64,000 nt of DNA from the NCBI RefSeq assembly GCF_040436345.1, contig NC_133232.1, positions 26,442,315 to 26,506,314 on the forward strand, read 5' to 3'. Position numbers and translations under genes: made by a program. Every line of letters begins with the position of its first letter. Within the stretch, counting starts at the first letter, position 1. Shown here one piece after another: positions 25,190-36,598 of the stretch. The notes beneath the pieces were generated by a model. The model had not been told where the DNA came from, ran no database searches, and saw only the letters and a program-made list of their open reading frames with translations. This DNA comes from Pagrus major (Eukaryota > Chordata > Actinopteri > Spariformes > Sparidae).

Positions 25190-27589
25190 ACAGCAAGGAG
25201 GGCGAGGAGCTTTATTGGCTACATTTTACAAGGTTGGACAAAAGAGAAAAGTCACGCATCAGTGGAAAAACTTGAATTGAGAAATAACAAAAAGGCGGCC
25301 ATGTTTTCGGGACGTTGTCGGTGCTTAGCTGAGGAGGAGAGCGAGTAAGCAAGATAAGACATTTCCGCTGCAACAGACAAAACACAAAGGCCAGATAAAG
25401 TGATCAAAGAGCGTCTGCCATTTGCCCGTGAACGTTCCACTGCGAAACCCCACCTCTTCCCTCTTCCTCTCTCTCTACACATTGCCGTCTCCATCTGTTA
25501 GCCCGTTGCACTCGTCCGTCCACTATCCCCCCTCCTCCGCCTCCTCCCTCCCTCGTTTCCTCTCCTCCTCTGCTCCTCTCTGGCCTTCCTACCCTCAGGG
25601 AGGTAAGGTGATCTCCCTGTGCTGGTGTAAGTGACTGGTATTAGTCTCCTTCTCTGTCTGTCTGTTTGATCCCGGCACTAATGACTCCACAGGGACTGGG
25701 GTCTGATAATGGGAAATCAATATAGAGAATAGCACTGTGGAGTGGCCTCACTTAGCTCTCGCTCTTTCACGCCTCAAAGCAAAGTGCCTCTGTGTATTTC
25801 TGTGTGAGTGTGTGCATGAGGAGGGGCGCAGTGTGTCTGTGTGTGTGTGCGAGCATGTGCATCGAGGAAAACTGGAAGTGTGTGTGGAGCCGAATTTGAA
25901 AATTTTAAACATTTTTGATTTAGTTGTTCTTTAATCCAAATGAGGGTTTACTTGCACTTCTATGAGCACATAGGCCAAAATCAAAGTTAGAGGAGAGTTT
26001 TGGGGTAATACGCATGTGTGGCTGTGTATATCTGAGTGTGTCTAATCGGTCACACTCCTTGCGCCTGGGGCCAGACAGGTGGGGCTGGTGGCATGAGACT
26101 GGTGGCCCCCCCTCCACCCTGAGGGGCCAGAAGGCCCAGCGAAGCAGGGGGCTGGAGTAGCTCCCTCTGCCAGGCACCAGAGCACTATGGCTGGTGGCAG
26201 CTGGTCCTCTGTCCCTCCCTCCCCTCCTCCCCTGCATGAGCGCCCCGCGGGCAGGCAACAGGAGGGGTGAGGAGGTCAAGAGGCAGGAGAGAATGGGTGG
26301 AACGGCGGCGACACGCAAGATAATCGGCTTTTATGAAGCGGAGAGGACACAGACAGAGAGGGAGACGGGAAACACAGCTCTGACACAATGCAACTGACTA
26401 CAAGCAGTAATGAATTAACACATTAGCGCCACGGCCAGGGGCGTTCAGGAGTGCTCAGCTGCTCTTAAGCACAAACCTGCGGTGGCAGGCTATCCAAACA
26501 TGCACATAAATCAGCCATAAGTCATGAAAGCAACAGCCAACACACGCACTTATTAATTGCATCAGTCATTTTGTCGATGGCGGATCCCTCTGGAAGCCAC
26601 TGAGCGTGATCAGAGGTTAAAAATGTCTCCACAAAAAACAGCAGAGAAAGTTTAGCACTCAGAAGAGATAAGACAGAGACGGACGAGACAACGCTATGGG
26701 AATCCTCTCGTCCAAACTCAAGCCATGTGTTCAATTATCATCAGCCCCAAACGATCCCCCATTAATGCTTTAACTCTTTCTCTCACATCTCCATCTCATC
26801 CATCCTGGGTTTTTTTTTTTCTTTTTTTTTTTTTTTGCTCTCTGCTCTCCGTCCATCCCTGTAATTCTCCGTCTGTGCGGTTACTTACTTCCATCTCTCT
26901 ACCCTCATTCTCCCTCTTCCTCTCCATCCTCCTCTCCCTCCCTCCATGACTTTTAACCAGCGTGAAGAGGCAGCCATGCATTCAACCATCAGACTTACAG
27001 GCTTACATGGTCTACCCCTCACGCACGCACACACAGAGAGTCGAAGCATATTGGTTCCTCCAGTGTACCAAAAATGTGATGTTCACTGAGACAGATATCC
27101 ACCACGTCAGGAGGGAGGGGGTGGCATCTTTATGTGGTTAAATGTGCATCCTGATGCTTGCAAAAGGAAAGCTCACATGACTGATTTGTGGACAAGAAAA
27201 TCACAGTGGAAGAATATAATCCACCACAACATTTTTATAATCATCAGTTTATAATCAACATTTTGACTCCAATAAAGAGACTCTCTCAGGATGACAGCCT
27301 TCATATTTGCTAATTAAAATCCTTCACCATCTCAAGCCATATATCTGACATTTACAGTGACATTTTACGTGGTTTATCTGCTTTTTAAGTGTCTGGCAGA
27401 TGAATTGCGTCCACACGCTGCACAGAGCAGTGGTCCAGTGACAGCCCAGGGATGATGATGGCCCTGACCGAGTCCCTGATGGGGGATCCCATTCCTCTCT
27501 TCTCATCCAACAATCCCACTGAGCATGTCAATATGAAACACTATCGCCCCCCACGCTGGGGCCACGCTAGGCTATCCGTCCCATTATAG

Positions 27590-28350
27590 ACAAGACAGGC
27601 TCAATATTGATAGGATGAGCCTGTAAACTGTGTGAAAAGATGCATGGAGCAAAGAGCACTAAATTAGACCAAATCAAGTCTCCCAACAGTATAACACGTT
27701 TTAGCTGTATTGCGCTCAATGTGAGCGTGATTTACTGCGCGACTTTTGTTGTATGTGGGCTGAGGGGGAGCGGGCCGTAAAGCTTTGTTTACCCAACTTT
27801 AAAAAATCCACAGCCTTGTAAATGTTGTCAGATGGCCCATGCCAGTGTCTTTCAGCTTAATACTACCTATATTAAATAGTTTAAATATTTCATAAGGGCG
27901 GTTTTTAGAGCGAGGGAGGGGAAATCGTTAGCTGCGGTAAAGTTTCATTAACTGGTCCCCATTTCGCTGCGAGGCAAACTCATCTCCTCTTATTGTAATA
28001 AAACAATCTCTCCCTCTCTCTCTCTCTCTCTCTCCCTCTCTCTCTCTCTCTGGGTGCTGCTCTCCACTCATCTCCCTCTCTCCACCGCCTCTCTCCTTCT
28101 CTTTTACATCATAATAATACACTACATCCCCTTTAAATGCACTATTACTTACCGCTGCCTTTTCATATTGTAACATCACGGGCACTTTAGCGACAATATA
28201 AAAGCGTGTCATTCATTATTCAGAAGCAGCCGGCCTCGTCCCCCTTTTAAAAAGTCAGGCGCGCTGCTGAAATTGATAACGGCGAAGAGACGCGCAATAA
28301 AAACGCAGCCCCCGGGTACCGAGCTGCAGCCCAGACCCCCGATTATGCAG
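27590..28350. promoter_or_regulatory. Candidate regulatory cluster upstream of tlx3
   Basis: Unique blocks at 27590-27710 (GGCTCAATATTGATAGGATG, a short palindromic TCAATATTGA), 27845-28000 and 28110-28350 flank a CT microsatellite at 28008-28052. They contain TTATTGTAATAAAA and CACTTTAGCGACAATATAAAA. The reverse-strand frame here is a GA/CT artefact. Regulatory function inferred from proximity (3-4 kb upstream of tlx3). Confidence 0.3.
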
Positions 28351-28808
28351 ATCAAGTGGTAATTTCTCAAACAAATCGCACTCTTTCACTCTTTTGTTGT
28401 CGTTTCTTTTTGGACTTTTGGAATCAGGGTGTCAGCATTTATATTGCCTGTGGAAAAAAAACGAGGATTGATGCGCGTCTTAATTGTTGGCGCGGGCTGC
28501 AGGCTTCTCAGAAACAGAATTATCTAAATATTTTGGCCTAAACGAGATCACCTCAAGGCTGCCTTTTAAAGGAGATAGTGTGTGTGTTTCTAAGTGGACT
28601 CCTGGTGTCAATTATTTTTTTATTTTATTTTTTTTTACCTTTTCTGCTGTAATCATGAAGCAATGAAATGATCCGACACCGTCTTCAAACGTCCAGGCCT
28701 TCAATAAATTGAGAGAGGCTGGCAGGAGGCGGGCTGAGGCTTCTTCCTGGTGTGTTTTGGATAACCGGTGTCACGGTGATATCCCGGTAGGTCAGAGCTA
28801 ATGTGTCA

Positions 28809-28842
28809 TAATCACTCATAATCATTGGATTACACCGGATTA
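28809..28842. promoter_or_regulatory. Phased TAATC/GGATTA homeodomain-site cluster
   Basis: TAATC starts at 28809 and 28819 and GGATTA at 28827 and 28837. These are four K50-type (OTX/PITX/GSC-like) cores in 34 bases, two on each strand, spaced 10 bases within each pair. The surrounding 28730-28930 is unique sequence 2.6 kb upstream of tlx3. Confidence 0.45.
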
Positions 28843-29293
28843 CTAACACCCAACATCTGCAACCAGTGGGGCCCCGTCTGCTCCGGACAGGCTTGGAGGG
28901 ACTGTCGGGATAAACAATAATTATTAACTTTTTTTTTTTAAAGATGAAGCGTCATAGGGATGCGTCATCCTTAATGTGCAGATGCCTTGTTGTAAATCGA
29001 TTACAGAAATTTAAATATGCTTATTCGATTCTTTCTGTTGGCGATTTTTTTATTTATTTATTTTTTTTGCAAATGTCATCAAGAGAAACATAAAAATGTC
29101 CACAAAGATGACAGCTATAACAGACCAATTCTCCCCCATCAAAAGCCACCGGTGAGCTCACATATGGCGGGGTGGACCAGCCAACACCCAGAGTCTGTCC
29201 ATATTGCCAAACAAACACCTCGGGCCTTGTCCAATCTCATATTGCTTCATAAGACTTTATTGTGAAGGGCGAGAAGCGGTGCTTTTTTAAAAA

Positions 29294-29297
<4 letters not shown>

Positions 29298-29381
<84 letters not shown>
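29298..29381. repeat. (AT)n microsatellite
   Basis: About 84 bases of uninterrupted AT, self-complementary and able to form a cruciform. It lies about 2 kb upstream of the tlx3 start. Confidence 0.95.
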
Positions 29382-29385
<4 letters not shown>

Positions 29386-29879
29386 CTTCACACTACAGTA
29401 TCTTTGCATTTGTGTTTGACTCTGTCGCATATAATCTCACAAATGTAACTAGTCACATTTCATTTTATTGTAAGATTTTTTTTTAGTGCAGTCAATAAAA
29501 TTTCTGCATTTTCTTAAAAAATGGATCTTGATTGCAGAAACACTAAGACTGATAATAACCTGCATAAAATTCAGCCATGAAAGCAGCAGCCAGATACTAA
29601 AATTTAATTATTTACATACTTCAGACATTCAGACAAAAACGATGATTAATGAACAGGTTGGGCAGATCTTTTAAAAGCCTACAAATATAACCCCCATCGT
29701 CACTAAATGAATATGTTCGTCATTAGTTGGTTACTGTAACGTGATAGCCTAAAAAGCCACCTGCCGCATCCGAACCCGATGCGCATTTGTCTGTCCCTGA
29801 GACAAGTTAGTGGAAATGTGATTATCCGGTCACTTTGGGCGCCTGTTACATTGAATCTGAGCGGTTAGCAGCTTCCAGA

Positions 29880-30030
29880 GCCCGGACACTTTATCTGAGG
29901 TAGCCCATGGCCTTGCCTTGTCAGGCCATTTAATGTGGCACTGCCTACCAGGAACAAACAAGGCCACTGTTAAGCTTTGCCATGCTCAGTAGGTGCTGGG
30001 GAGTCAGTGCCAAGGAGTGTTCAAGGAGGG
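29880..30030. promoter_or_regulatory. Candidate conserved non-coding block
   Basis: Unique, balanced-composition sequence with several half-sites (TTGCCTTGTCAGGCCATTTAA, TTTGCCATGCTC, GTGCCAAGG). No frame or RNA fold is evident. Weakly supported. Confidence 0.25.
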
Positions 30031-31079
30031 CTGCTGTCCTTTTATTTTAAAGAGAGACGTGAGGTTCAGTTTGCGTAATTACGCACCGGTGAAATTATTT
30101 TCATTCTCTTTGAATAAACACATTTAACTAAAGCTTTTGCTGCTTTTTTGCTTTTTTTATTTTCAGTGATTTTACATTATGTCTTCTCTGTGGGTGTGAA
30201 CATTTAAAGCTTTAAATCTGTCGCATTATAAATACTGGAAAAACATCTCCTCAGTTTTCGGTTCTAACATTTTTAAACAGTTGGATATTAAACGCCACAG
30301 TGCAGCCGGATGTCAAAAGAAATACATAAAAATAACTCCCCGCATTGGATTACAAGGCGTGGACGGCGAGGAATATCTAAATTAAAAGGAATATAAATTG
30401 AGGGAGACGTTTCATCCTTTTGTTCTCTGCTTTATAATACATCCGTGATAAATAGTCTTCAGGTCATAAAGCGCTGCCTAATAGCTTTCAACCAGTTTTC
30501 ATGTGAACTTATTATTCCCGCACATTCCACATGTGTCAAATGATCCAGACTGAAGACAGCGAGAGGACAAATGATGCGCACTTTGTGTCTCCAGCCTGAA
30601 AAGTGGACGTGGGCAGAAGCATCAATTCATCAGAGCCTAAGGTGTGTAAAAAGTTTTTTTTTCCTTTTTTCTTTTTCTTCGCATCTGATGTCATTTGTCT
30701 GCAAAACTTATAAAGCCCTTCAGAGTGAACGCATTCATGGGGGCGAGCGGAACACTGACAGATGACTGACAAAACACCGTTTGGTTGAGACGATAAAATA
30801 TCAGATGTTCGTCACCAAAGAAGCTTAAAGGAACATTGATCTTCTGTGATCCCCGCTGCGATCCTTTTACATGTGCCACATAAATTTCCATGAAGTTGTC
30901 TCTCTCTTTACTCTCTCTATTACAGTGATAAAAGAACGACAACATCACGCACTGACTCACGCGCAACGCATTAAAACACCATATCTTACCATATGTATAT
31001 ATAACAATCTGACGCCCGTGGTGGTTATGGGAAATCTTGGTTATTGTGCCAAATCGTGGGCCTACCCCCATTAACATTC

Positions 31080-31404
31080 AATCAGTCATTCTGATGCCAG
31101 CCAATGAAAGGTGGAGAGGGATGGAGGAGGACGGAGCTGCTAGACGGAGCGTTTTGACGCGCTGAGAGGAGGACAGAGCGTCACATCTCTCCAAACGCCC
31201 ATCAAACTTTCACCACAGCCTGTAGAGAGGACCCAGTCCTCTGAAAGAGGCCTGTCAGAGACACCGAGGACACGCTGGATTCTGGACAGCGATGGAGACA
31301 CTACTGGCGATGACTTTTGGTTCAGTTTGACCCTGCTGTGAATTTCCCTGAAAAAAACCCTCTTGTTCAGTTCATTCCGTCCTTTTTGCGACACAGCGAC
31401 GGGG
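31080..31404 (+). promoter_or_regulatory. tlx3: tlx3 proximal promoter and 5' leader
   Basis: A CCAAT box sits at about 31099-31103 and composition becomes GC-rich toward the ATG. I see no TATA box at a standard distance. The leader contains a short upstream ORF at 31292-31330 (12 codons, GCG-ATG-G context) that ends 74 bases before the main start. The transcription start is not determinable from sequence. Confidence 0.45.
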
Positions 31405-33894
31405 ATGGAGCAAGCACCCAGCGCGCCGAGCCCTCCTCCCAAACCGGCCCATCACGAGCCCATCAGCTTCGGCATCGACCAGATCCTGGGAGCCGGTACG
31501 GAGCCGGAGAACGGGCGCACGGCTGGAAGACAAAGTGGATCCGATTTAAGCAGCGGGGACGGTTATTACAGTTTAGGAAGCCCGACCGGGGCCAGCGCGC
31601 CCTCATACACCGCGCTGTCTATCTCCCTCTCCGGGATAATGCCTCCGGTGGAGGCTTCAGGTTCATACGGGGAGAGCAGGAGTCTGGGCAGCCGGGGAGT
31701 GATCCGAGTCCCGGCTCACAGACCCATGACAGCCCCGGGACCCCCGGCCCCCGTGCAGGGCGCTGTCCCCGGGTTTGGAGGGCTGTGCTTCCCCTGGATA
31801 GGAAACAGGTTCGCCAAGGACAGAATATCAGGTAGGCCAGCTGTGAGACCTAATGGGTTCCCCCTCATTAATATTTTAATATGTTTAAAACGTTAGTTAC
31901 TGCTGCTGAACACTTAAAATACACGAACACCTGGGCCAAATATTTGCAAAGGCTTACAGCCAGCGGAAGAGATTTACTTGAATTATTCAAGCGGCTTAAA
32001 ACAGAAGAAACAGGATACAAGTTTAATGTTTTATTTTAAATAATAAAGAAAACTACATTTATAGATTATTATTATTAAACGACTTGTGTTACTGATTTAG
32101 GAAATATATTTCATTTATACATCATGTAGATGAGCAAAACAAATGAACAACACAGCTGCTTTTATTAAGCTTTGCTTTTACAAAACCAAAACAGCACCAA
32201 CATGGTCTGTCATAATTTATTGTGCAGTGAAAAAATGAACTTAAATGTTATTGTTATTATATGTAATGTTATCAAAAGGCTCAATTCTAGATAAATAAGA
32301 ATACAACTGGGCTGTCACATGATTTACTTCTTAAATTATAAAGAAAAGTAAGAGAAAATACTTCTCAAAAAGATAAACGGTGGAGTAATTTATCTGTATT
32401 TAAACCAAAATGTAAAGAAAGTCAGATCGCAGATGAAGCAGATTAAAGTTGGTTTAAAGCAGCAGCCCGTTTTATTGGAGATTAACAGGAGCCTTTATTA
32501 GCAAAGGCCTGTAATACAGCCAGTAAAGAGGAGATGAATGGGCCTGCTGTCCTCTCTGTAATTACCAATACAGACATGATCTGTTAAAACAACTTGAAGA
32601 TGAGCATTTATTTATTTTTAATAATTGCACTGATCCCAATACTTCGGCCAGACTCATCTTTCATTATAAATTCCACCTCACATTTTTCACACCAGGCTTA
32701 CACAGTCTAAATAGGGAATTGTTGTCAAACAGGGCAGATATCTGTGATATATGGCCTTGAATTTCCATACAGAGTGGGGAGTGAATTAGTCTGTTTGGTG
32801 CTGTGGCTATAAAATCTCATCTTCTTCCTCTCACCGGTGCGCCTCTCTCTCTCTCTCTCTCTCCCTCTCTCTCTTGTTTCCGCAGCGGCTCTGGTGCCGT
32901 TCGCCGTCACCCGGCGGATAGGACACCCGTACCAGAACCGGACGCCTCCCAAGCGGAAAAAGCCCCGCACGTCCTTCTCCAGAGTTCAGATCTGCGAGCT
33001 GGAGAAGCGCTTCCACCGGCAGAAGTACCTGGCGAGCGCCGAGCGGGCGGCCCTGGCCAAGAGTCTGAAGATGACGGACGCACAGGTCAAAACCTGGTTC
33101 CAGAACCGCAGGACCAAGTGGAGGTCGGTATGACATTTCATGTTCAAGTCCAACGTCTCTTGAATTGAGTTTTATCACACTGCACATGTAGTAATTAGGA
33201 CACTTTAGTCTTCTTCCACGAAGATGTCCAGTTAAAGAAATCAAACTTTCCTCGTTTAGATGACCTCACAGGCAGCTTCCTGTCAACTGACCTCGTCGAC
33301 ACAGAAGAATTAAATTAAACTATATGTGGAACATAAACAGCAACAAACTAACAATGGCACCTTTGATATTTTTATTATAATGCCATTTTTATTTATTGTT
33401 CTTGATCTTCTTCTGCAATTTATTCAATATTAAGAAGCCTTAAATATTTTTTATAAAATTCTCCAAATTTAGAATAATTACACATTATAACAGGACGTCA
33501 AAGACATATTTTTTATTTTCTATTTTTCATGCTTATCTGGACATCCTTTTGTTTTTATTCTCAGCACTTACCACCTTTTTATGCAGCTTTTGCGATTCTT
33601 CACACCTCTCTTCTGAACTCTCTCTCGCTGTCATTAAATCACACATAACCCCACTTTCTGTTTATCTATTTATTCATTTATCAAATGTTTTTTAAATGTT
33701 TTTCTATCAGGAGACAGACAGCCGAGGAGAGGGAGGCGGAGCGTCAGCAGGCCAATCGCCTCATCCTGCAGCTGCAGCAGTCCGCCCTCCAGAAGTCCCT
33801 CAGCGAATCAGCGGTGTCGGATCCACTGTGCGCCCATAACTCCTCCCTGTACGCCCTGCAGAACCTCCAACCCTGGGCCGAGGAGAGGGAATAG
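31405..33894 (+). CDS. tlx3: TLX3-type homeobox transcription factor
   Basis: Nuclear homeodomain factor. TLX3 specifies glutamatergic and other sensory and hindbrain neurons in vertebrates. Three exons join cleanly: 31405-31831, 32886-33123 and 33711-33894, giving 282 residues. An eh1-type repressor motif, FGIDQIL, sits at residues 22-28 after HHEPIS. A conserved [10 protein letters not shown] block lies in the middle of exon 1. The PBX-contact hexapeptide FPWI is at 129-132. The homeodomain spans about 166-225 with WFQNRR at 213-218, N51 at residue 216 and the threonine at homeodomain position 47 (T212) typical of TLX proteins. From memory, the homeodomain and the preceding [17 protein letters not shown] stretch fit TLX3 better than TLX1 or TLX2. 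The C-terminus keeps [14 protein letters not shown] but stops at AEERE, about ten residues before the mammalian TLX3 end. The start follows a strong GGGG-ATG-G context. Poly(A) candidates lie at 34126, 34410 and 34463. Confidence 0.96.
32886..33123 (+). CDS. tlx3: tlx3 homeobox exon
   Basis: The acceptor is a long CT tract ending TTTCCGCAG at 32885 and the donor is AAGTGGAG|GTCGGT. The donor splits the final arginine codon of the KWR sequence at the end of homeodomain helix 3, the classical TLX intron position. The exon is strongly GC-rich relative to both introns. It encodes residues 143-221, with the codons split at its two ends completed by exons 1 and 3. Confidence 0.95.
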
Positions 33895-34584
33895 AGACCA
33901 GGCACCCTGCTCTAATCAATAGGCATCATCTATGATCCCTGGGAGGATAGGTGAAATCAATTAGACCTACATGAGGACAGTGGGACGCACTTTGATCCAT
34001 GAAATGGAGAAAAGAAAAAAAAAAATGTTGGACCAGAAAAACTGGAGACCTGGGTACAGCCGGTTGAGTGGATGGTTGTGAATATGGACCTGAAATGATG
34101 GTGAGTGAAGCAGAAACTTTCTTGGAATAAATCTTACGACTCTGTGCTCGGGAACCGAGAGACTTTTTTTCAAATCCAAAAAGGAAACAGAACTTCTCGT
34201 TAAAATTTCTTGTCACAATGTGATTGTGCTGTTATGCTTGTACTTATTCTTTTTATTAGAATAAGACGCAGAAAGACATTTGCCCTGTAGACCTGAAAGA
34301 GGCGACAGTGAAACGCAACATGAGTGGTTGTTTTGTGAAGATTTCGTCCCTCGAGGCAACCTATCCTTAATCTGAAACCAACTTTGCTCCACTTTAAAAA
34401 AAAAGGCCAAATAAAGGCCTTTACTGAGAGTATTTGCATAAAAAACATGTTTCTGAGTTTTAAATAAATCTCCTGCTGTTTCATTAAAAATACAAAACAA
34501 AAATGTCTTCACAAAAATGCAAAAAATCCCTGCTCTTTACATAAATCTCATTTATAAATGCCACCTACAACGCACCACCACGGT

Positions 34585-34620
34585 CACCTGTACATACACA
34601 GGTGTGGTGCACCACCGTAA
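34585..34620. repeat. tlx3: Small inverted repeat downstream of tlx3
   Basis: CACCTGT-ACATAC-ACAGGTG forms a seven-base-pair stem in the likely tlx3 3' flank, adjacent to GGTGCACCACC, also palindromic. Could be a transcript hairpin; no function claimed. Confidence 0.35.
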
Positions 34621-35049
34621 CCAGAGAAAATGATGCCCAAAAAGTTAAATTATGGAGAAAATGCTTTTGCGAGCGGTAATAAAAGGGAAATAGATGTCAG
34701 GATTAGAGGGGAGAGAAGTGAAGAAAATATGAAAGAGGCTGTAAGTTGGGTAATAAAGGGAGTGATGCATGTTCAGTGATGGTGGTGACGTTTTTTCATA
34801 TGCACATTATCTTGCTTTATTTGTGGGCCGTGTCCTCTGGAATGGAGGCACGAATGTACAACTCTTTTTGTACTTTCATTGTATATGTGTAAATAACAGT
34901 ATAAACCATTCTTGTGACCCCCTTTTTTTTTCGCTCGTGCTCTTTATGGAGAAAAAATAATTTGGAGGTTTGAACACACAATACTTACAAGCTCATGGAG
35001 CGGCAAGGTAAAAAGAAAAAATAGCAGACATGGATTCATTTTGTTTCTT

Positions 35050-36598
35050 GAAAAGTTTATTGATAAATATTTATGATTTTATACAATTTTTCAATACACA
35101 CATGATTTCCCTTTTCTGACAGTTTCAAGCTGTCTATCTGTTTGTCTTCCTGTCTGTCAGTATGTCTTGGTACATCTGAGACGAGCCACAGCACATCTCG
35201 GCGAGGATTTTTTATTACACTACTGGTAGCACAGTGAGTGGGCATGACAGTAAATCATTTATAAATCTGTATTTTTTTTTTTGTCCTGCTCAATCTTCAA
35301 AGCGATGGCTCTTGTTTGAAACATGGCTTCCATTCCTTCAGAGTCAGTGAAAAGGTCTCTCTCTCGTCTTCTGCCTCGCTCTCTCCCTTCCTCCTCCTTC
35401 TGTCCCTCCCTCACAGTGAAAGGTTTGGTCGACTTTTTTTTTTTAAACAGACAGAACTGACGACAAAACTCTCCTCCCTAGCAGAATCATTTTGAGCGGG
35501 ACTGGTGTCCACAAGATGAAGCTACATGCTTTGAAAGATTGACACTAAATTTTTAATCAGGCAAACAGAAACTTTACATCAGGACACCACGCACACACAC
35601 ACAAACACATGCACGTCCCTGTGTCACTCTGCATCTGTGTGCCACTAAACCTCTTAACGGGCTCTTTGTTTTATTTAAGGTAGAATCATTACAGTTATAT
35701 TCAAACTGACAGAAAGATAGACAGATAGTCAGAATCAGAAACACGCAGACGAGACAGGAATGATTCCACACAGCGAGAAGAAGAAGCCACAGATACGACG
35801 GTTAGATATCTACAGTTGAGTCGGCACGACATTGAAACACTGGCTGACACCACTGGAACACACACAGTAGGAGTACAGAGGGCTTTCCAAGAAGCTTTCA
35901 CGAGACGTTAAGACTGCTGCAAGCTCAGATTCAGCTCTGCAAACCTTCACAGGCCTGCGTCTGAATTTGGTGGACGCCTGTAAACAGATGAGGTGACTCT
36001 GTGACTCAGCAAAAGAGAATAATGCCACCAAGTTTTTTGCGGCACACGTACGTTAAAATATGCCGTAGGCCTCTCATCTTGCATGCTTCACGATATTGCT
36101 CACATTTGTTGTATTGGACACAGAGATTCATGATGAAAAGCAGCCACTTTTTAAGCCTGTAATGCACAAGGTTCGCATCTGTTTGATCTCACTGCTAAGC
36201 TGCTTTTAGCAACTCCAGTCGTGCATGACGATGCGCTTCAGTTTACATATTTCAGAAAAGTATTGGGCCAAATGTGAGAGAATCAGTATTTACACAATGT
36301 CCAAGACGACAGCAAGAAACGAGGGAGACGGAGACGAGGTAAATGGTCACAGAGAGATGAAATGAAGGGTTGAAGTCTTACAGACATTTACCAAAACCAG
36401 TGAAGGTCTCGGTGCCTTTTGATTTGTTACAGCAAGACGCCTTCCATGAAGTCCTGTGGCAGCCGTCCCACACAGAGTGACAAGGTCCTTCATTCAACTG
36501 CAAGCCAAGCTGTTCCTTTTCTCTTTAATGCGCATCCCTCCTTCTCCTCTTTGTTACCTTCGCTCGTTCTGTGCTTTCATCTCCCTCTTCTCTGTTGT
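35050..36598 (-). other. kcnip1: kcnip1 3' UTR (predicted)
   Basis: This sequence runs from the stop codon at 36599-36601 to the predicted poly(A) signal at 35056-35061. It holds no coding signal. The tlx3 poly(A) candidates at 34126-34468 leave about 0.6-0.9 kb between the convergent transcripts; a further AATAAA on the + strand at 34752-34757 would narrow this to about 0.3 kb. Confidence 0.45.

Noticed and set aside
18800-31000. Search by eye for RANBP17 exons beside tlx3
   Set aside because: No exon with recognisable sequence and consistent phase was seen, although short exons could be missed without a profile search.
31317-31835. 172-residue forward frame overlapping tlx3 exon 1
   Set aside because: It is the +1 frame of the GC-rich tlx3 exon; the tlx3 frame has the motifs and the splice phases.
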